Shown here piece after piece: positions 57,240-64,000 of a DNA stretch of 64,000 nucleotides. Both the position numbers and the translations under genes were made by a program. The notes under the pieces were generated by a model. The model was not told where the DNA came from, searched no databases, and saw only the letters and a list, made by a program, of their open reading frames with translations. Position 1 is the first letter of the stretch, and each line of letters begins with the position of its first letter. The stretch spans positions 1,674,001-1,738,000 of the forward strand of contig JACJXX010000002.1 of assembly GCA_020636435.1 (NCBI GenBank), in the 5' to 3' direction. Source of the DNA: Lewinellaceae bacterium (GTDB lineage Bacteria; Bacteroidota; Bacteroidia; Chitinophagales; Saprospiraceae).

Positions 57240-59630
57240 CTACTCCCCGTACGGCACCCAAATATTCTTCACCTGCGTGGCCTGCCGCAGAAACACCTCC
57301 CCCACCCCGTGGGCCGGGTTGGCCCAGTCTCGGTATTTACCGTGGCTCACCCAGGTACGTTTCATATTCTCTGCCGAGTCGTGTTCCACCATCTGGCTGC
57401 CGGCTTTGCTGCCGAAGTACCAGATGCCGTCCACGTCGTCGTGGTTGGCGAGCACTTTGGCCAGTGCATCCTGATTGCCGGTGACGATGTTGAGCACGCC
57501 GCCGGGCAAGTCGGAGGTGTCCAGCACCTGGTAGAAATCGGTGGCGGACAAGGGGAAGGACTGGGAAGGAACGGCCACCACCCGGTTGCCCGTGGCGATG
57601 GGCGGGATCACGGTGGAGATAAAGCCCAGCAGGGGCGACTCGTCCGGGCAGGCGACGGCCATCACGCCGATGGGCTCGGGCATGGCCAGAGTGACGTTGC
57701 GCGAAACGGTATGGTGCACGGCGCCGTCATATTTATCGGCCATGGCAGCGTAGTAAAAGATGCGCTCGATGGAGGCATCTACCTCTTTTTGGGCGTCCGC
57801 CGTCTGGCAGCCCGTCATGTCGACGAGGCGGCGTACGAATTCCCGTGCCCGGGCGGCCAGGTTCTCGGCAATGAAGTAGAGCACCTGTGCCCTGGAATGG
57901 CCGGTAGTGGTTGCCCAACTGCGGGCGGCATGGGCGGCCTCCACGGCGTTGCGGATGTCTTTGCGGTTGCCCTCTCCCACCTCGCCGATGAGGTGGCCGT
58001 TGGCGCTTTTGATGGGGATGCTGTAGCCTCCGTCCGGGCGGGCCTGCTTGCCGCCGATGTACATTTTGGGCGTCCGGTCGATCGAAGGCAGGGCAGGCAG
58101 GCCGTTTTCTGCTGCTTTCGACTTGGCTATGCCCAGCCGGATGGGTTTGTCCTGGAAATCGTCTTCCACCTTCGGCTTGACGTATTCGTACAGCCCCTCC
58201 TTGCCTCCTTCCCGGCCAAAGCCCGATTCGCGGTACCCGCCGAAGCCGGAGGCGGCGTCAAATACATTGGTGCAGTTGATCCAAACGGTGCCCGCCTTGA
58301 CCTTGGGAGCTATGTCCAACGCAAGGTTGATGTTCTCGGTCCAGACGCTGGCGGCCAGGCCGTAACGAGTATTGTTGGCCAGTTGTACCGCCTCGGCCGG
58401 GGTGCGGAACGTCATCGCCACCAGCACGGGACCAAAAATCTCTTCCTGGGCGATGGTGTGCGAAGGAGACACTTCCGTGAACAGCGTGGGCGGGTAAAAA
58501 TAGCCCTCCGTCGGGCAGGCCCAGGAGGGCTGCCACAGGCTGGCGCCCTGATCGACGCCTTTCTGCACCAGTTCTTCAATGGTTTTGAGCTGCACCGGCG
58601 CCACGATGGCGCCGATGTCGATGCCTTTGTCCAGCGGGTTGCCCACGCGCAGTTTTTCCATGCGGGCGCGAATCTTTTTATACAGTTTATCCGCAATGCT
58701 CTCCTGCACCAACAGGCGGGAGCCAGCGCAGCAGACCTGCCCCTGGTTGAACCAGATGGCGTCGACCACGCCTTCCACCACGCTGTCGAGGTCGGAGTCT
58801 TCGAAAACGATAAAGGGGGATTTGCCACCCAGCTCCAGGGACAGTTTTTTGCCCGAGCCGGCAGTGGCCTTGCGGATGATGCGGCCTACTTCCGTCGACC
58901 CGGTAAAGGCGATCTTATCGATGCCCTTATGCGCCGTCATGGCGGCGCCGGTCTCGCCTGCTCCGGTGATGATGTTGACTACGCCGGGAGGCAGGCCGAT
59001 GTTCTGGCATATCTCAGCAAACAGCAGCGCGGTCAGAGATGTAAACTCCGCAGGCTTTAACACCACGGTATTGCCCATGGCCAGGGCGGGCGCTATTTTC
59101 CAGGCCAGCATCAGCAGCGGAAAGTTCCAGGGGATGATCTGTCCGACGACGCCTACTTCTTTATAATCCGGCAATTCGGTGTCCCGCAGTTGCGCCCAGC
59201 CGGCGTGGTGGTAGAAATGGCGGGCCACCAGGGGGATGTCGATGTCCCGGGTTTCGCGGATGGGCTTGCCGTTGTCCAGGGATTCCAGGACGGCAAAGAG
59301 GCGGCTGTGCTTCTGCACCTGCCGGGCCAGAGCGTAGAGGTAGCGGGCCCGGGCGTGGCCGCTGAGGGCTGCCCATTCCGGCAACGCCTTTCGGGCGGCC
59401 GACACGGCGCGGTCCACGTCCTTTTTGCCGGCTTCCGCAATTTTGGCCAGGAATTCTTTATTGGCTGGGTTGAAGCTCTCGAAATATTTTTTGGATTTCG
59501 GGTTCTCCCACTCGCCGTTTATGAACAGCTGGAATTCATTGTTGCGGGCCTTCAGCCATTGATCGGCAGCCTCGCGGCTTTCGGGGGCGGGCCCGTATTC
59601 CATGGTGTCGTATATTTTTTGAATCTTCAT
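57240..59630 (-). CDS. Double-domain aldehyde dehydrogenase (ALDH16-like)
   Basis: The protein has 796 residues from ATG 59630; the longer frame reads through a repeat. Domain 1 (about 30-500) is a complete ALDH: 'IPWNFPLLMLAWKIAPAL', catalytic Glu in 'LSLELGGKSPFIVFEDSD' and Cys in 'WFNQGQVCCAGSRLLVQ'. Domain 2 (about 510-796) repeats the fold ('MYIGGKQARPDGGYSIP'..'GVGEVFLRQATQVKNIWVPYGE') but lacks the Glu and Cys segment, as in ALDH16 proteins. It oxidises aldehydes with NAD+ in the cytosol. It follows deoC, so acetaldehyde or glyceraldehyde phosphate from deoxyribose breakdown is the likely substrate. Confidence 0.9.
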   Translation of the reverse strand: MKIQKIYDTMEYGPAPESREAADQWLKARNNEFQLFINGEWENPKSKKYFESFNPANKEFLAKIAEAGKKDVDRAVSAARKALPEWAALSGHARARYLYALARQVQKHSRLFAVLESLDNGKPIRETRDIDIPLVARHFYHHAGWAQLRDTELPDYKEVGVVGQIIPWNFPLLMLAWKIAPALAMGNTVVLKPAEFTSLTALLFAEICQNIGLPPGVVNIITGAGETGAAMTAHKGIDKIAFTGSTEVGRIIRKATAGSGKKLSLELGGKSPFIVFEDSDLDSVVEGVVDAIWFNQGQVCCAGSRLLVQESIADKLYKKIRARMEKLRVGNPLDKGIDIGAIVAPVQLKTIEELVQKGVDQGASLWQPSWACPTEGYFYPPTLFTEVSPSHTIAQEEIFGPVLVAMTFRTPAEAVQLANNTRYGLAASVWTENINLALDIAPKVKAGTVWINCTNVFDAASGFGGYRESGFGREGGKEGLYEYVKPKVEDDFQDKPIRLGIAKSKAAENGLPALPSIDRTPKMYIGGKQARPDGGYSIPIKSANGHLIGEVGEGNRKDIRNAVEAAHAARSWATTTGHSRAQVLYFIAENLAARAREFVRRLVDMTGCQTADAQKEVDASIERIFYYAAMADKYDGAVHHTVSRNVTLAMPEPIGVMAVACPDESPLLGFISTVIPPIATGNRVVAVPSQSFPLSATDFYQVLDTSDLPGGVLNIVTGNQDALAKVLANHDDVDGIWYFGSKAGSQMVEHDSAENMKRTWVSHGKYRDWANPAHGVGEVFLRQATQVKNIWVPYGE

Positions 59631-59645
59631 GGTTATAGTGGTTAT

Positions 59646-59741
59646 GGAACGCAGATAGACGCGGATGCAACAGATACCCACCGATTTGTCTTCCCAAAAT
59701 CCGCGCAAATCCGCCGCATCTGCGTTAATCCGCGTTCTATT
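59646..59741. repeat. GAACGCAGATAG / CCGCGTTCTATT palindromic repeat between deoC and ALDH genes
   Basis: Ends GAACGCAGATAGACGCGGATGC and GCATCTGCGTTAATCCGCG + TTC pair around 'aaatccgccgc' units; related to 31864-31980. It separates the two genes of the putative operon. Confidence 0.6.
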
Positions 59742-59748
59742 AAAGCCA

Positions 59749-60735
59749 TTAACTCATTGGATGGCGGTATGCCGCCGAGTACCTGCCCGTCACATAGTGC
59801 TCCAGCTGGCGTTCGATGTCAGTCAGCAGGCTGCTGGCGCCGAAGCGGAACAGATCGGGGGTTAGCCAGTCGTTGCCCAGTTCTTCTTTTATCAGAATAA
59901 GCCACTCCAAAGCCTGCTTGGCGCTGCGGATGCCGCCGGCGGGCTTGAAGCCCACCTTGAAGCCCGTCCTTTCGTGGAACTCCCGGATGGCGCGCACCAT
60001 CACCAGGCTAACCGGCAGGGTGGCGTTCACGCTTTCCTTGCCGGTGCTGGTCTTGATGAAATCGGCGCCCGCCATCATGCAGACGTGGCTGGCTTTGGCT
60101 ACATTCGTCAGGGTGGCCAGCTCGCCGGTGGCGAGAATGGCTTTGACGTGGGCCGGGCCGCAGGCTTCCCGGAAGGCGGCCATTTCTTCGTAGAGCTTTT
60201 CCCACTCCCCCCTCAGCACATGGGCGCGGCTGATCACGATGTCGATCTCCCGGGCGCCCGCCCGGACCGATTCTTTGATCTCGCTGAGTTTTTGTTTCAT
60301 GGAAATCTGCCCCGCCGGAAAGCCGGTGGATACGGCGGCGACGGGGATGTCCGTGCCCTTTAGCGCCTCTACGGCCGTTTCGATCAGGTTGTGGTACACG
60401 CAGACGGCGCCGGTGTGCAGTTTCATATCTCCTACTCCCAGGCTGTCCATCAGGTCCTGCCGCACCGGCTGCCGTGCTTTGGCGCAGAGGCGGACGACGT
60501 TGCCGGGCGTATCGTCCCCCGCCAGCGTAGTCAGGTCGATGCAGGAGATGGCGCGCAGCAGCCAGGCGGCCTGCCATTCCTTCTTGACCGTACGCCGCTT
60601 GCCCAGGGTGCCCGCCCGGCGCTCCACCGCCGAGCGGTTGATGCGGATGCCTTTGATCACGTCCAGATCGAGGGGCAGGATGGGGAGGCGGGTGGGGGCT
60701 TCGGTTGGTTCTTTATGTTTTACGTTGTTTTTCAT
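59749..60735 (-). CDS. deoC: Deoxyribose-phosphate aldolase
   Basis: The protein has 328 residues, of the longer DeoC class with an N-terminal extension. TIM-barrel motifs: 'CIDLTTLAGDDTPGNV', 'AVSTGFPAGQISMKQKL', 'EIDIVISRAHVL', the Schiff-base Lys in 'ADFIKTSTGKESVNAT' and 'GFKVGFKPAGGIRS'. It splits 2-deoxyribose 5-phosphate into acetaldehyde and glyceraldehyde 3-phosphate in the cytosol. The ALDH gene 119 bp downstream on the same strand would remove the acetaldehyde, so the pair forms a deoxynucleoside-use unit. All catalytic residues are present. Confidence 0.95.
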   Translation of the reverse strand: MKNNVKHKEPTEAPTRLPILPLDLDVIKGIRINRSAVERRAGTLGKRRTVKKEWQAAWLLRAISCIDLTTLAGDDTPGNVVRLCAKARQPVRQDLMDSLGVGDMKLHTGAVCVYHNLIETAVEALKGTDIPVAAVSTGFPAGQISMKQKLSEIKESVRAGAREIDIVISRAHVLRGEWEKLYEEMAAFREACGPAHVKAILATGELATLTNVAKASHVCMMAGADFIKTSTGKESVNATLPVSLVMVRAIREFHERTGFKVGFKPAGGIRSAKQALEWLILIKEELGNDWLTPDLFRFGASSLLTDIERQLEHYVTGRYSAAYRHPMS

Positions 60736-60926
60736 CTATTAACGAATTGTCTATGGCTAAGCTACTACTTTAGGTTTGAATTCGCAACCACGCAAAAAGC
60801 CTGGCGTTGCATTCAATCGTTAACATTCAGCAACCAACCCCCAACTTACTCGGGGGTGATACAGTCAAATGTCGCTTCCGGGTAAGCTTGCTGCCAGGGG
60901 GCATATATCGCGATTTCCGCCGATTA

Positions 60927-61085
60927 GGCACGAGGAAAGAATAAAGTGTTCAATTATGGGGCAGTAATTTTTGTGCCAGGCAAGGCGCGAAGAATGAGGA
61001 TAGCCAAAGCTACCTGAGTGATGAGCAACGCAGCATGGCGCAAAAAGTACAAGCCAGAATGGACAGTTTATTCTTTCGTCGTGCC
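60927..61085 (-). mobile_element. Hairpin MITE (ATGCTGCGTTGC core), copy 4, inverted
   Basis: The 159-bp element runs from GGCACGAGGAAAGAATAAA to TTTATTCTTTCGTCGTGCC with TTA on both sides (60924-60926, 61086-61088). It is in the opposite orientation to copies 1-3. The rest of 60736-60926 and 61089-61148 contains no gene. Confidence 0.85.
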
Positions 61086-61148
61086 TTAAACCCAACAATT
61101 AGCGCTATTTCCGAGGGTTCGTCATCAAAATTCGGCTTCACCAGCCTG

Positions 61149-61883
61149 TCAGGAAATCCCAAGGTACAACGCCGCCGCCAGCACCCCTCCCACCACCGGC
61201 CCCACCACCGGTATCCAGGCATAGTCCCAGTTGCTGCCGCCTTTATCGCTGACCGGCAGCAGGGCGTGCATGGCGCGGGGCGCCAGGTCGCGGGCGGGGT
61301 TGATGGCGTAGCCCGTGGTGCCGCCCAGGCTCAGGCCGATGGAAAGGACAAGCAGGGCGACTGGCAGGGCGCCCAAAGAGCCTAGCCCAACCGGCTGGCT
61401 GGGGTCGCCGATGGCAAAGTTGGGGCCGCTGAGAAACAGCACCGCAAAGAGCAGGACAAAGGTGCCCAGCACTTCGGAGAACAGGTTGGAGGCATTATCC
61501 CGGATTTGGGGTATGGTGCAGAAAGTAGCGAGCTTCAGCGCCTGGTCTTTGGTCTCCCGGTAATGCTGGATATAGGCCAGCCATACCGTCGCCGCCCCCA
61601 GCGCCCCGCCCAGCAACTGAGCCAGGATGTAGGTTCCGGCAGCATCCCAGGAGAACTTGCCCGCCACCGCCAGGCCGATGGTGACCGCCGGGTTGATGTG
61701 GGCGCCGCTGAAGTCTTTCGCGACAAAAACCGCGACAAAAACCGCCATGGCCCATCCGAAGGTAATGACGATCCAGCCGCTCTGGCTGCCTTTGGTTTGG
61801 TCGAGCACGACGTTGGCCACCACGCCGTTGCCCAGTAAGATCAACAGGAAAGTGCCGATGAATTCTGCGGTGAATGGAGACAT
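61149..61883 (-). CDS. Major intrinsic protein, glycerol-facilitator type
   Basis: The protein has 244 residues and six membrane helices plus two half-helices. Both NPA boxes are intact: 'GAHINPAVTIGLAV' and 'YAINPARDLAPRAMH'. Asp after the second NPAR favours the glycerol-conducting (GlpF) subgroup over strict water channels. It lets glycerol or similar small polyols cross the inner membrane. No glycerol kinase gene lies next to it in this window. Confidence 0.92.
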   Translation of the reverse strand: MSPFTAEFIGTFLLILLGNGVVANVVLDQTKGSQSGWIVITFGWAMAVFVAVFVAKDFSGAHINPAVTIGLAVAGKFSWDAAGTYILAQLLGGALGAATVWLAYIQHYRETKDQALKLATFCTIPQIRDNASNLFSEVLGTFVLLFAVLFLSGPNFAIGDPSQPVGLGSLGALPVALLVLSIGLSLGGTTGYAINPARDLAPRAMHALLPVSDKGGSNWDYAWIPVVGPVVGGVLAAALYLGIS

Positions 61884-62038
61884 GGTTTGGGTGTTTAATT
61901 GTGCCGAAAGATAAAAAAATGTTTAGCGTGTTGGAAAATTAATCCTCAAGGGGACATTGGCTGCTGTCTGACAGTATCGATTTCCGTTCGCATTTTTACA
62001 TACGGTACATCTTCAAATGTTCTATTTTAAGGAAAAAA

Positions 62039-62464
62039 ATGAATTACAGCACCCTCTTCCTATTATTGATTTCCCTTTTTTGCGGCCAGGCCCAACTTTT
62101 CATGGACGCCAGCGCCAACCTGCCCGAAAACGGCGCGCGGGGGCAAAGCATGGACGTTCGCGCCGCCGATATTGACGGCGACAATGACCTGGACGTATTT
62201 CTTTCCAACGTAGCATTCATCCCCGGCAAAAATCGGCAAAATCGGCTGTTTTCAAATGATGGGGACGGTGTTTTTTCCGATGTAACTCCTACTCACCTGC
62301 CTGCGGATAGTGACCACACCATCGACGCTATTTTTGAAGATGTGGATTTGGATGAAGACCTCGACCTGATCGTCTGCAACGTTTTTGGCGGCCCCATCAA
62401 AATCTGCGAAAATAATTTTTTAGAGGTCAATCAGATCAGGAAGAAGGTTGTGATTACGCCTTAA
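62039..62464 (+). pseudogene. FG-GAP/VCBS-repeat secreted protein, C-terminally truncated
   Basis: It encodes 141 residues: a signal peptide ending 'CGQAQ' and two calcium-binding FG-GAP repeats ('DIDGDNDLDVFLSN', 'DVDLDEDLDLIVCN'). The frame then diverges ('FLEVNQIRKKVVITP') and stops. Family members usually have seven or more repeats and a sorting domain, so this is probably the 5' remnant of a longer gene. It may still be expressed. Confidence 0.7.
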
Positions 62465-62545
62465 GTAGTGAAGGGAACGGAACGCGTTTCGAAAACAAAT
62501 CTCCACGGTTTTCAGTTACCCCAAAGAACCATCCATCAACAACTC

Positions 62546-63361
62546 ATGCCCGAACTACCCGAAGTCAATACCAAAAAACTCCACTTCGACCGCGTTGCCC
62601 TGAACAAAAAGATTGAAAAGATAGCGCTGCGCGAAACCAACCACATTTTCCGGAACATCAGCGGCGAGGCCTTCGCCCAAAAAGTGAAGGGCAGGCAATT
62701 CACAAGTTCTTACCGCCGGGGCAAGTACCTCTTCGCCCGGCTCGACAACGGCCACGACGTGCTCTTCCACTTCGGCATGACCGGCGAATTTTATGCCTAC
62801 GACGAGGAAGAACAACACCCCAAACACGAGCGCTTCGCCTTCCTCTTCCCCGACGGCCAACGCCTCGGCTTCGACTGCCCCCGCAAGCTGGCTCACATTT
62901 ACTATCTGGAAAACAAGGACGATTTCATCCGGGAGAAAAAGCTGGGAGAAGATGCTCTGGTCATCAGTGAAGCCGAGTTTTTGGATAAGATGGAAGGGAA
63001 AACCGGAACGATCAAAGGCTTCTTTCTCAACCAGTCCAACCTGGCCGGCATGGGCAACCTCTACGCCGATGAGGTGTGCTGGCAGGTGCGCATCCATCCG
63101 GCCTCGCTCATTCCCGCTTTGGACGACAAAACCCGCAAGGATCTGTACCGCCGCATGCAGGCCATCCTGCGACAAGCCATCGCCAATAAGGCCGACTACG
63201 CCCATTACCCCGATGAATGGCTCTGGAACCACCGCCATAAAGACGGAACCTGCCCTCGCGACGGCCACAGGCTGGAGCGGGGCAAGGTGGCGAGCCGGTC
63301 GACGTATTATTGCCCGGAATGTCAGGAATTGAAGGAATTTTACCCGGCTGAGCGTAAGTGA
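62546..63361 (+). CDS. Fpg/Nei-family DNA glycosylase
   Basis: The protein has 271 residues from ATG 62546, chosen because it exposes 'PELPEV' with the catalytic Pro2 and Glu3; a longer frame upstream would block the active site. 'HFGMTGEF' and 'LNQSNLAGMGNLYADEVCW' (H2TH motif) follow, and a C-terminal zinc finger with ligands 'CPRDGH' and 'CPEC', a variant of the usual four-Cys finger. It removes oxidised bases from DNA and cuts the abasic site. Single gene. Whether it prefers 8-oxoG or oxidised pyrimidines cannot be told. Confidence 0.9.
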   Translation: MPELPEVNTKKLHFDRVALNKKIEKIALRETNHIFRNISGEAFAQKVKGRQFTSSYRRGKYLFARLDNGHDVLFHFGMTGEFYAYDEEEQHPKHERFAFLFPDGQRLGFDCPRKLAHIYYLENKDDFIREKKLGEDALVISEAEFLDKMEGKTGTIKGFFLNQSNLAGMGNLYADEVCWQVRIHPASLIPALDDKTRKDLYRRMQAILRQAIANKADYAHYPDEWLWNHRHKDGTCPRDGHRLERGKVASRSTYYCPECQELKEFYPAERK

Positions 63362-63403
63362 AGACGGGGATGGAGCGAAGGAATGAATTGTTGCTCAGTC
63401 TTT

Positions 63404-63577
63404 TTATTCTTCTACTATCCTTTGAATCTCCCTAAAAATTCGATCTTTTATTTTTTCTTTATTTATCCCATGATGAAATTCTCTATGGCAATTGGAACAA
63501 ATGGCAACTGTATTTTCAATGGTATCTTTGAATTGGGCATTTAGCTCGTCTCCTTTGTTACTAACAATTTTATTCAT
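63404..63577 (-). pseudogene. HNH-endonuclease C-terminal remnant
   Basis: It encodes 57 residues from ATG 63577: 'DTIENTVAICSNCHREFHHG' is the second half of an HNH motif (zinc CxxC and the catalytic/metal His), followed by a basic helix 'NKEKIKDRIFREIQRIVEE'. The first half of the motif, with its His-His pair, is missing. It abuts the hairpin element at 63602, so loss of the 5' part may be linked to insertion or deletion there. Confidence 0.7.
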
Positions 63578-63601
63578 TTGGGTTTATTTTTCATTCCTTA
63601 G

Positions 63602-63719
63602 TAGTGATTAAAAAATAAGTTCGACATTTTGAGTAAATGAATTATTTTGAAAGCCAGCAGTCTCATTAGGGCAAAGGCCTTCAAAATAATTCATTGACGT
63701 CGAACTTATTTTTTAAACG
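63602..63719. mobile_element. A/T-rich hairpin element with 8-bp direct repeats
   Basis: TTAAAAAATAAGTTCGAC and GTCGAACTTATTTTTTAA form the ends, and AAATGAATTATTTTGAA pairs with TTCAAAATAATTCATT inside, so almost the whole element is one hairpin. TTCCTTAG lies on both sides (63594-63601, 63720-63727). No gene in 63728-63824. Confidence 0.7.
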
Positions 63720-63824
63720 TTCCTTAGCATAAACAACGAGGTCAGTATATGGGCAGTTGTACGCTGCCCACTTTTAACCCAACGGTTGCCAACTGGCTTT
63801 CCAGGACCCGCGGCCCTTTTATGC

Positions 63825-64000
63825 TCAAGCGTTTATCCGCAACACAACCTTGCCGAACTGTGGGCTGGTTTTCATCATTTTCAGGGCCTCATTTCCGTCT
63901 TTCAGGTCAAATACGCGATCCACAACCGGCACGATCTTATGCGTGCTGACAAAGTCCAGCATCTGCCCGAACTCGGCGTCGGAACCCATGGTGCTGCCAT
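63825..64000 (-). CDS. Zinc-type alcohol dehydrogenase / quinone oxidoreductase family (C-terminal part)
   Basis: This is the 3' end of a gene that continues beyond the window. 58 residues are visible: 'GSTMGSDAEFGQMLDFV', 'IVPVVDRVFDLKDGNEAL', 'QFGKVVLRINA'. This is the typical ending of medium-chain dehydrogenase/reductases, which reduce or oxidise alcohols or quinones with NAD(P)H in the cytosol. The catalytic part lies outside, so the subtype is open. Confidence 0.85.
   Translation of the reverse strand, partial: GSTMGSDAEFGQMLDFVSTHKIVPVVDRVFDLKDGNEALKMMKTSPQFGKVVLRINA

Noticed and set aside
57309..59060. Plus-strand frame of 583 codons opposite the aldehyde dehydrogenase gene
   Set aside because: Antisense to clearly conserved ALDH motifs; residue composition is that of a shadow frame.
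1..64000. tRNA, rRNA, riboswitch or replication origin
   Set aside because: None was recognised by eye in the intergenic regions; a covariance-model scan would be needed to exclude them.

Overview
The window looks like a chromosomal segment of a Bacteroidota member, most likely a Saprospiria/Lewinella-type marine or activated-sludge bacterium. The reasons are lipoproteins and signal peptides of the MKK..LL..AQ type, four type IX secretion (T9SS) C-terminal sorting domains, a hybrid histidine kinase/AraC regulator, an outer-membrane beta-barrel/TonB-type receptor, GIN-domain and FG-GAP proteins, a TPR-CHAT protein, start sites mostly without Shine-Dalgarno sequences, and very many palindromic intergenic repeats. 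The assignment is by inspection only. I saw no rRNA, tRNA or CRISPR array.

Layout. 0-9.5 kb: end of a hybrid sensor/regulator, secreted and TPR proteins, an SDR, NTF2-like proteins, a decayed receptor gene and a DUF4256 gene. 9.5-11 kb: an IS110-family element nested inside a miniature inverted-repeat element (MITE), with a candidate bridge RNA. 11-12 kb: a membrane protein with an effector-associated domain (EAD11). 12-32 kb: mostly metabolism and envelope (GH9-deacetylase fusion, arylsulfotransferase-like protein, alpha/beta hydrolase, kinase-HAD pair, MATE pump, cNMP-binding histidine kinase plus a receiver-thioredoxin reductase fusion, Uma2 nuclease-like protein, PIN toxin-antitoxin pair, HGSNAT-like acyltransferase). 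32-48 kb: a region rich in predicted conflict or cell-death components. It holds an EAD11 protein, a lipocalin/CsgG-like protein, a TPR-FGE protein, a nucleoside phosphorylase with an 'NSKNVVQG' tail, an EAD11 protein with the same motif next to an HTH/PLD-like gene, and a sigma/anti-sigma/TPR-CHAT cassette. 48-64 kb: a nucleotidyltransferase, a possible RiPP precursor, two secreted beta-propeller proteins, an acyltransferase, a deoC-aldehyde dehydrogenase pair, a glycerol facilitator, an Fpg/Nei glycosylase and several gene remnants.

Two themes stand out. First, short hairpin mobile elements are dense. Several have exact target-site duplications of 3, 8 or 9 bp, some keep a core while both ends change together, and some carry a smaller 26-27 nt hairpin that has itself moved. 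One such element was interrupted by the IS110 copy, whose non-coding end folds into an internal loop whose two sides match the insertion junction, as expected of a bridge RNA. Second, EAD11, the NSKN motif and a charged helical module recur across neighbouring genes on the minus strand between 33 and 43.4 kb, which suggests adaptor-effector pairs of an NTP- or signal-regulated conflict system. Both ideas come from reading the sequence and need alignment, folding and database searches to confirm.
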